This document shows positions 7,699-12,240 of a stretch of DNA of 12,240 nt, in pieces. The position numbers and the translations under genes were made by a program. The stretch is from CSP1-8 sp049688015 (GTDB lineage Bacteria; Desulfobacterota; Deferrimicrobia; Deferrimicrobiales; Deferrimicrobiaceae). Numbering within the stretch: the stretch's first letter is position 1; the number at the start of each line of letters is the position of its first letter. The stretch lies in NCBI GenBank assembly GCA_049688015.1, contig JBAVJZ010000026.1:1-12240 (forward strand). The letters are read 5' to 3'. The notes beneath the pieces are model-generated. The model was not told the DNA's origin and made no database searches. It saw nothing but the letters and a program-made list of their open reading frames with translations.

Positions 7699-9471
7699 AT
7701 GGCCAGAAAGGGAAAGCCGGAAGGCATCGACGAACTGCTCGAGAAGGGGCGCGCCCAGGGGTTCGTGACCTACGACGAGCTCAACAGCGCGCTTCCCCCC
7801 GATGTCCTCACGGGGGATCAGATCGACGATGTGATGGAAATCTTCGGGGAAAATGCGATCGAAGTCGTCGACGCGTTCCAGAAGTCCCCCCTTTCCGGCC
7901 AGAACAAGCTGATCGGAGAGACGGAAGAAAACCAGGAAGAAGAGTCCCAGGAGGAGGAAGAGGAGGAAGTCGACTACGCGAGCGGCATCAAGGCGAACGA
8001 TCCGGTACGGCTCTACCTCAAGGAGATGGGTTCGATCCCGCTCCTGAACCGGGAGGGGGAGGTGAATCTGGCCAAACGGATCGAGGACGGGGAGCGCGCG
8101 ATCATGGCCGCGGTGAAGAGCTGCTCCGTCGCACTCGACGAGCTGTTCCATATCGGGGAGAAGCTGAAGACCGGCGAACTGCAGATCCGCGACGTGATCA
8201 AGGACCTCGACGAGGACTCCAGCGACGAGGAGGAAGTGCAGGCCCAGGAGAAAATGCTGCGCGCGGTGAACCGGATCAAGAAGGGCATGCAGTCCGCCCG
8301 GGAGCTCGAGCAGCGGCTGCGGAAGGGAAAGATCCCCGAGAAGGAACGGGCGCAGATGAAGAAGAAGGTCGGCGTCCTCTACGGGCGGGTGGAGGATTTG
8401 ATCCAGGAGATCCACCTGAAGGAGCGGCAGATCGAGGCCATCGGCGACAAGATCCGCAGGTTCGCCGATACGATCGACCAGGCGGAAGGCCGGATCCGGG
8501 AATGCGTGGAGAAAACCCGTCTGCCCGAGAAGGAGCTGCTGGTTCTTATCCCGAAGGTAAGAGGGAAGAAGGACAAGCTGGCGAAAGCCGCCATGCGATA
8601 TCACGTGGGCAAGGACCGCCTCCTCGGCATGGAGGGAATCATCGTCGAGGCGCGGAAGCAGATTCGCAGCGTGGAGCGGGAGGCGGGGCTGAAGGCCGCC
8701 AACCTTACCGATACGCTGCGGTTGATGGAGCAGGGAGAGCGCAAGGTCCGGGAGGCGAAGCGGGAACTGGTGGAGGCGAACCTCCGCCTGGTGGTGTCGA
8801 TCGCCAAGAAGTATACCAACCGGGGGCTCCAGTTCCTCGATCTCATCCAGGAAGGGAACATCGGCCTGATGAAGGCGGTCGACAAGTTCGAGTACCGGAG
8901 GGGGTACAAGTTTTCGACCTACGCCACCTGGTGGATCCGGCAGGCGATCACGAGGGCGATCGCCGACCAGGCCAGGACGATCCGAATTCCCGTGCACATG
9001 ATCGAGACGATCAACAAGCTCATCCGGACCTCCCGCTACCTCGTCCAGGAGCTCGGGCGGGAGCCCAGTCCCGAGGAGATTGCCGAGCGGATGGACATCC
9101 CCCTGGAGAAGGTCCGCAAGGTGCTCAAGATCGCCAAGGAGCCCATCTCGCTCGAGACCCCCATCGGGGAGGAGGAGGACAGCCACCTCGGGGATTTCAT
9201 CGAGGACAAGAACACGGCCTCCCCGGTGGAGAGCGCGATCAACATCGACCTGGCCGAGCAGGTGAAGAAGGTACTCGGGACCCTGACGCCGAGGGAGGAA
9301 CGCGTCCTGCGGATGCGTTTCGGAGTCGGCGAGAAGTCGGATCACACGCTGGAGGAGGTGGGGCAGGATTTCGAGGTGACGCGGGAGCGCATCCGGCAGA
9401 TCGAGGCCAAGGCGCTCCGGAAGCTGCGCCACCCCAGCCGCAGCAAGAGACTTCGGACGTTTATCGAGTAG
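7699..9471 (+). CDS. rpoD: RNA polymerase primary sigma factor (sigma-70/RpoD)
   Basis: This 590-residue protein directs RNA polymerase to housekeeping promoters. Region 1.1 is near residues 8-60 (IDELLEKG..FVTYDELN), followed by an acidic stretch (75-94). Region 1.2 starts at DPVRLYLKEMG (101). A charged non-conserved region spans about 133-340. Region 2 starts at about 355 (VEANLRLVVSIAKKYTNRG), with the -10 recognition and melting segment FSTYATWWIRQAI (about 405-417). Region 3 follows. Region 4.2 ends with the helix-turn-helix VTRERIRQIEAKALRKLRH (about 560-578), which reads the -35 element. A full region 1.1 and the long insert mark it as a group 1 factor and not a stress paralogue. GAGGTGAGGA (7685-7694) precedes ATG 7699. 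No terminator with a T-tract is seen after it. Confidence 0.97.
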   Translation: MARKGKPEGIDELLEKGRAQGFVTYDELNSALPPDVLTGDQIDDVMEIFGENAIEVVDAFQKSPLSGQNKLIGETEENQEEESQEEEEEEVDYASGIKANDPVRLYLKEMGSIPLLNREGEVNLAKRIEDGERAIMAAVKSCSVALDELFHIGEKLKTGELQIRDVIKDLDEDSSDEEEVQAQEKMLRAVNRIKKGMQSARELEQRLRKGKIPEKERAQMKKKVGVLYGRVEDLIQEIHLKERQIEAIGDKIRRFADTIDQAEGRIRECVEKTRLPEKELLVLIPKVRGKKDKLAKAAMRYHVGKDRLLGMEGIIVEARKQIRSVEREAGLKAANLTDTLRLMEQGERKVREAKRELVEANLRLVVSIAKKYTNRGLQFLDLIQEGNIGLMKAVDKFEYRRGYKFSTYATWWIRQAITRAIADQARTIRIPVHMIETINKLIRTSRYLVQELGREPSPEEIAERMDIPLEKVRKVLKIAKEPISLETPIGEEEDSHLGDFIEDKNTASPVESAINIDLAEQVKKVLGTLTPREERVLRMRFGVGEKSDHTLEEVGQDFEVTRERIRQIEAKALRKLRHPSRSKRLRTFIE

Positions 9472-9510
9472 GAAGCAAGGAGGTCGTCCCCGGAAATGCC
9501 GGGAACCGGA

Positions 9511-9540
9511 TTGACAATGCCCCCATTTCGCGGGGACAAT
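9511..9540 (+). promoter_or_regulatory. sigma-70 type promoter before the CAU tRNA
   Basis: TTGACA (9511-9516) is a perfect -35 element. GACAAT (9535-9540) after an 18-base spacer is the likely -10, matching four of six positions. The start would be near 9547, about 22 bases before the tRNA. The spacer contains a CCCC (9521-9524) / GGGG (9532-9535) dyad of unknown meaning. Upstream, 9489-9503 can form a short CCGG-type hairpin with no T-tract, so some rpoD transcripts may also read into the tRNA. Confidence 0.65.
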
Positions 9541-9568
9541 ACATGTTCCGGATTTCGTAAGGGATTAC

Positions 9569-9645
9569 GGGCCCATAGCTCAGTTGGTCAGAGCCACCGG
9601 CTCATAACCGGTCGGTCCCTGGTTCGAGGCCAGGTGGGCCCACCA
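9569..9645 (+). tRNA. tRNA with anticodon CAU, probably tRNA-Ile2 (lysidine type)
   Basis: All four stems fold: acceptor GGGCCCA (9569-9575) with TGGGCCC (9635-9641), D arm GCTC/GAGC, anticodon stem ACCGG/CCGGT (9596-9600, 9608-9612) with loop CTCATAA and anticodon CAT at 9603-9605, and T arm CCTGG/CCAGG. The CCA end is encoded (9643-9645). It is not initiator tRNA: the first pair is G-C and the anticodon stem lacks three G-C pairs in a row. C4-G69 and C5-G68 in the acceptor stem fit the known TilS recognition of tRNA-Ile2 better than elongator tRNA-Met. A CAU tRNA-Ile2 gene (ileX) also lies just beyond rpoD in E. coli, as I recall. The T-loop reads TTCGAGG, with G at position 60 where T or C is usual. 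Ile2 is likely; Met is not excluded. Confidence 0.93.
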
Positions 9646-9674
9646 GATGACACCGCGATGCGTGGGGGGAAGGC

Positions 9675-10841
9675 GTGAGCCGCTCCCGGGGCACAGCTTC
9701 CCCCTCCTCCGTGACGGTCCGTGACGTCTGGAAGGCGCTCGACGACGAATACCCGTTCGCCCATCGGGCAGACTGGGACAACGTGGGAATTCTCCTGGGG
9801 GATCCGAATGCGCCCGCGACGAGGGCGGTAATCGCGCTGGACGCCACCCCCGCGGTGGTCGCTGCGTGCCGGCGGGAGAAGGCCGATCTCCTCGTCACGC
9901 ATCACCCGGTGATCTATTCCGCGCTTACGTCGATCCGGTCCGACCAGGCCGCCTCCGCAACCGTCCACGAGCTTGTCCGGATGGGGGTGGCGGTCATCTC
10001 GGCCCATACGAATGCCGATGTTGCCGCAAGAGGAGTCTCCCATGCCCTCGCGCGCAGGATCGGGCTTAAAAAGATCCGCCCCCTTCTCCCCGGCGAGCCG
10101 TCCGACGCGTGCAAGGTCGTCGTATTCGTCCCCCCGGGTCATGCCGATGCCGTCCTCGCCGCGCTGTCGAAGGCGGGCGGCGGCCGAATCGGCGCGTACA
10201 CCCGGTGCTCGTTCCAGTCGTTCGGGACGGGAACGTTTATCCCCGCGGAGGGGGCGAAACCGTTCCTGGGCAGGGCCGGAAGCGAGGAGAGGGTGGAGGA
10301 GGTGCGCCTGGAGTCGGTCGTGGCGGGGAGTCTCCTGCCGGCGGTCGTGAGCGCGGTCCGGAAGGCCCACCCTTACGAGGAACCGGCGATCGACGTCTAC
10401 CCGCTCAAGGGAGGAGCCCTCGGGGGCGGGATCGGGGCCGTCGGGGACAGGGAACGGGAGGCCCCCCTCGCGGAGGTGCTGGAGGGGGTGTACCGGGCCG
10501 TGCGGCCCTCGTGGATCAAGGTGGCGGGCCCGGGGAAACGACGGATCCGCAGGATCGCGGTGGTGGGGGGGAGCGGTTCGGAGTTCACCGGGGCGGCGAG
10601 GGCCGCGGGAGCCGACCTGTTTCTCACGGCGGACATCAAGTACCACCAGGCGCTCGAGGCGAACGCCGGCGACATGACGGTGGCGGACATCGGGCACGGA
10701 TCGGGGGAAAAGTGGATTCTTCCGGAATTCCGACGGGTGATCGCGGCGCGGTTCGGCGGGAAGATCGCGACCCGCGTGATCATGGAGAGCGAGCCATTGC
10801 GGCCTTTCCGGCCGAAGCATACAGGAGGGACGAATCGGTGA
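9675..10841 (+). CDS. NIF3/DUF34 family dinuclear metal-binding protein
   Basis: This 388-residue protein belongs to the NIF3 (DUF34, YbgI/YqfO) family, a widespread metal-binding fold often mislabelled GTP cyclohydrolase I type 2. Its true function is not settled. The N-terminal half shows DWDNVGILLGDP, THHPVIY (His76, His77) and SAHTNAD (His111, Asp115); the C-terminal half shows IGHGSGE (His341, Glu345). These match the two-metal site of the family. Between them lies an insert of roughly 100 residues with a PII/CutA-like character (KVVVFVPPGHADAVL .. HPYEEPAIDVYPL), as in Bacillus YqfO. GTG 9675 has a TGGGGGGA site 4 bases upstream. GTG 9711 matches the homologous start better but has only C-rich DNA before it. 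The gene begins 29 bases after the tRNA with no terminator between, and overlaps the zinc-ribbon gene. Confidence 0.9.
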   Translation: MSRSRGTASPSSVTVRDVWKALDDEYPFAHRADWDNVGILLGDPNAPATRAVIALDATPAVVAACRREKADLLVTHHPVIYSALTSIRSDQAASATVHELVRMGVAVISAHTNADVAARGVSHALARRIGLKKIRPLLPGEPSDACKVVVFVPPGHADAVLAALSKAGGGRIGAYTRCSFQSFGTGTFIPAEGAKPFLGRAGSEERVEEVRLESVVAGSLLPAVVSAVRKAHPYEEPAIDVYPLKGGALGGGIGAVGDREREAPLAEVLEGVYRAVRPSWIKVAGPGKRRIRRIAVVGGSGSEFTGAARAAGADLFLTADIKYHQALEANAGDMTVADIGHGSGEKWILPEFRRVIAARFGGKIATRVIMESEPLRPFRPKHTGGTNR

Positions 10842-11566
10842 TGAAGAATGTGAAGATCCTGCTTGACCTGCAGGAGATCATGAGCCGGTCCAGGATGGCG
10901 GAAATGGAGAAGCAGCAAATCCCCCTCGAGGTGGCCGACCTGAAAAGTCTCTTCGAGGAGAGGGAAGCGAAATTTCTCGCCGCCAAGCAGGAGTTCGAGC
11001 AACTCCAGCAGGAGAAGAGGGAGAAGGAGCGGGAGATCGAGGAGGAGGGGGACAAGGTCGAACGGGCCAAGTCGAAGCTGATGTCGATCAAGACCAACAA
11101 GGAATACTACGCGATGCTGAAGGAGATCGAGGGGACGAAGCGGAACAACGCCGCGCGCGAGGAGGAACTTCTCGCGGTCCTTGCGCGGTACGAGGAGGTG
11201 GAAAAGCGCCTCGCGGACCTGTCGGCGGATGTCGAGGAGGTGGGCGCCAGGTACCGGGAGCGCATGGTGGACATCGAGGCCCGGATGGCGAAGTTCGACA
11301 AGGACATCTCCCAGCTCCAGGCGAAAAAGTCCGATATGGCGGCAGGCCTGGACAAGGGGCTCGCACGGCGGTTCGAGATGATCTTCGAACGGCGCAACGG
11401 GGTCGCCATCGTGTCCGCGAAAAACCAGTCCTGCACGGGGTGCCACATGAACATCTCCCCCCAGCTCTTCAACCTCCTCCAGCGCGAAGACCGGATCTAC
11501 TCCTGCCCCAACTGCAACCGGATCATCTATTTCGAGGGGGACGCCGCGGAGCAGGCCGGCGGATGA
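10841..11566 (+). CDS. coiled-coil C4-type zinc-ribbon protein (DUF164/CT398-like)
   Basis: The 241-residue product has a long charged coiled coil (about 15-180, rich in Glu, Lys, Arg, Leu) and a C-terminal zinc ribbon with Cys198, Cys201, Cys222 and Cys225 (SCTGCHM .. YSCPNCNR). The segment SIKTNKEYYAMLKEIE near residue 85 is a strong family signature. This is the Chlamydia CT398 / Helicobacter HP0958 family; HP0958 links RpoN and flagellar gene control, but the role elsewhere is unknown and nucleic-acid binding is only a guess. No signal peptide or membrane segment is seen, so it is cytoplasmic. AGGAGGG (10823-10829) precedes the start. ATG 10841 overlaps the nif3 stop by one base; GTG 10838 directly before it is equally possible. 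The end overlaps the RNase H gene as ATGA. Confidence 0.88.
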   Translation: MKNVKILLDLQEIMSRSRMAEMEKQQIPLEVADLKSLFEEREAKFLAAKQEFEQLQQEKREKEREIEEEGDKVERAKSKLMSIKTNKEYYAMLKEIEGTKRNNAAREEELLAVLARYEEVEKRLADLSADVEEVGARYRERMVDIEARMAKFDKDISQLQAKKSDMAAGLDKGLARRFEMIFERRNGVAIVSAKNQSCTGCHMNISPQLFNLLQREDRIYSCPNCNRIIYFEGDAAEQAGG

Positions 11567-11982
11567 AAGGAAAGGCGGTCACGGCCCGGACCGACGGCGC
11601 GAGCCGGGGAAACCCCGGCCCGTCCGGGATCGGGGTGGTGCTCGAGGTGGACGGGGAAGCGGTCCCGATCGAACGTTTCGAGTACATCGGGGAGACCACC
11701 AACAACGTGGCCGAGTACCGCGCCCTCCTCCTTGCCCTTTCCGAGGCGGAGAACCTTTCCCCCTCCTCGCTGACGATCCTGTCCGACTCGGAACTGCTCG
11801 TCCGGCAGCTTTCCGGTGAATACCGCGTCAAATCGGATCTTCTGAGACCCTTGTACCAGGAGGCCTGTCGGCGTTTGCGCAGATTCCCCGGGGCGCGTAT
11901 ACTGCACGTAGAGCGCGGGGAAAACCGGGCCGCCGACCGTTTGGCCAACCGCGCGATCGACGATCATTTACAAAAGGCTTGA
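11563..11982 (+). CDS. ribonuclease HI family protein
   Basis: This small RNase H fold enzyme (139 residues) should cut RNA in RNA-DNA hybrids. The four acidic catalytic residues are visible: Asp11 (TDGASRGNPGP), Glu51 (NNVAEYRALL), Asp75 (LSDSELLVRQL) and Asp125 (NRAADRLAN). The DGASRGNPGP start, short length and lack of the basic handle put it in the archaeal/YpdQ-like branch and not with E. coli RnhA. It has no N-terminal hybrid-binding domain and no phosphatase fusion. ATG 11563 overlaps the zinc-ribbon gene stop (ATGA), so translation is probably coupled. Its stop codon touches the start of the RNase P RNA gene. A possible rnpB promoter is embedded in its last third. Confidence 0.92.
   Translation: MKGKAVTARTDGASRGNPGPSGIGVVLEVDGEAVPIERFEYIGETTNNVAEYRALLLALSEAENLSPSSLTILSDSELLVRQLSGEYRVKSDLLRPLYQEACRRLRRFPGARILHVERGENRAADRLANRAIDDHLQKA
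11875..11903 (+). promoter_or_regulatory. possible promoter for rnpB inside the RNase H gene
   Basis: TATACT (11898-11903) matches the -10 consensus at five of six positions and lies 17 bases after TTGCGC (11875-11880), a weak -35. A start near 11910 would give a precursor with about 70 extra 5' bases before the RNase P RNA. TACAAA (11969-11974) is closer to the RNA but has no partner -35 at normal spacing. rnpB may also be transcribed from upstream genes. Confidence 0.35.
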
Positions 11983-12240
11983 GGAGACCAGTCGGCCGCC
12001 GGCCCGCCTTACGCGAAAGCGATGGCGGGCGGGAGGAAAGTCCGGGCTCCGCAGGGCAGGGTGCCGGGTAATCCCCGGTGGGGGCGACCCCGAGGACAGT
12101 GCCACAGAAAAGACACCGCCATCCGGCCGGTTACGGCCGGGCGGCAAGGGTGAAAAGGTGAGGTAAGAGCTCACCGCGCGCCGGGCGACCGTCGCGGCAT
12201 GGCAAACCCCACCCGGAGCAAGACCGAATAGGAGGGCGAC
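11981..12240 (+). ncRNA. rnpB: RNase P RNA, class A (5' part; cut by window end)
   Basis: RNase P RNA is the catalytic part of the enzyme that trims tRNA 5' leaders. The conserved core is clear: GAGGAAAGTCCGGGCTCC (12033-12050, 5' strand of helix P4), CAGGGTGCCGGGTAA (12057-12071), GCCACAGAAAAGACACCGCC (12101-12120), AAGGGTGAAAAGGTG followed by AGGTAAGAGCTCACC (12146-12174), and GGCAAACCCCACCCGGAGC (12201-12219). Helix P3 is visible as CCCGCC (12003-12008) with GGCGGG (12024-12029), capped by a GAAA tetraloop. The 5' end is set by alignment from memory with the E. coli RNA and is good to a few bases; it touches or overlaps the RNase H stop. The 3' third, including the partner of P1 and the second strand of P4, lies outside the window. 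Confidence 0.96.

Noticed and set aside
6826..9432. An 868-codon open frame on the minus strand opposite dnaG and rpoD
   Set aside because: Its leucine-, histidine- and aspartate-rich product mirrors rpoD codon bias, shows no domain, and covers two certain genes on the other strand.
9489..9503. CCCGG-AAATG-CCGGG hairpin as an rpoD terminator
   Set aside because: The stem is only 5 bp and no T-tract follows; it may be a weak structure only.
9496..9678. A 60-codon plus-strand frame covering the tRNA
   Set aside because: It spans a clear tRNA and its promoter, and the product resembles no known protein.
11968..12174. A 68-codon minus-strand frame opposite rnpB
   Set aside because: It lies entirely over conserved RNase P RNA, so it is a chance frame.

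Overview
The window is a compact, GC-rich stretch of bacterial housekeeping genes, all on the + strand, with almost no intergenic space. Gene order (murA, then his genes, a HIT protein, rpsU-yqeY-dnaG-rpoD, tRNA(CAU), nif3, a zinc-ribbon protein, RNase H, rnpB), high G/C at third codon positions and the RpoD and S21 sequences fit the former Deltaproteobacteria, most likely a Geobacter/Desulfuromonadota-like lineage. That placement is inferred from gene content and order; no phylogeny was run. I see no mobile element, CRISPR array, phage gene, toxin or defence gene.

Region 1 (1-5083) holds the last 65 codons of murA, then hisD, hisB, hisH, hisA, hisF, hisI and a HIT-domain gene. The genes overlap or lie within about 15 bases of each other (several ATGA overlaps) and look like one operon. 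They cover dehydration of imidazoleglycerol phosphate (HisB), the HisH/HisF synthase, HisA isomerase, HisI cyclohydrolase and the last two steps (HisD). hisG, hisE, hisC and a histidinol-phosphatase gene are not here, and murA runs straight into hisD.

Region 2 (5084-9471) is the macromolecular synthesis operon: ribosomal protein S21, a GatB/YqeY-family protein, DNA primase and the primary sigma factor. A near-consensus sigma-70 promoter lies before rpsU. A 10-bp perfect hairpin lies just inside yqeY, and a textbook intrinsic terminator lies between yqeY and dnaG. dnaG appears to start at TTG with a weak ribosome site. Together these suggest stepwise reduction of expression from S21 to primase, as known for the E. 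coli rpsU-dnaG-rpoD operon.

Region 3 (9472-12240) starts with a promoter and a tRNA with anticodon CAU, probably the lysidine-type tRNA-Ile2. It continues with a NIF3/DUF34 protein, a coiled-coil C4 zinc-ribbon protein and a small RNase HI, and ends in the 5' two thirds of the RNase P RNA gene, cut by the window edge. The three protein genes overlap end to start.

Nothing here is clearly a new system. The points most worth a second look are the two RNA structures around yqeY, the tight nif3/zinc-ribbon/RNase H/rnpB cluster whose first two members have unclear functions, and the incomplete his cluster with a C-terminally extended HisF.
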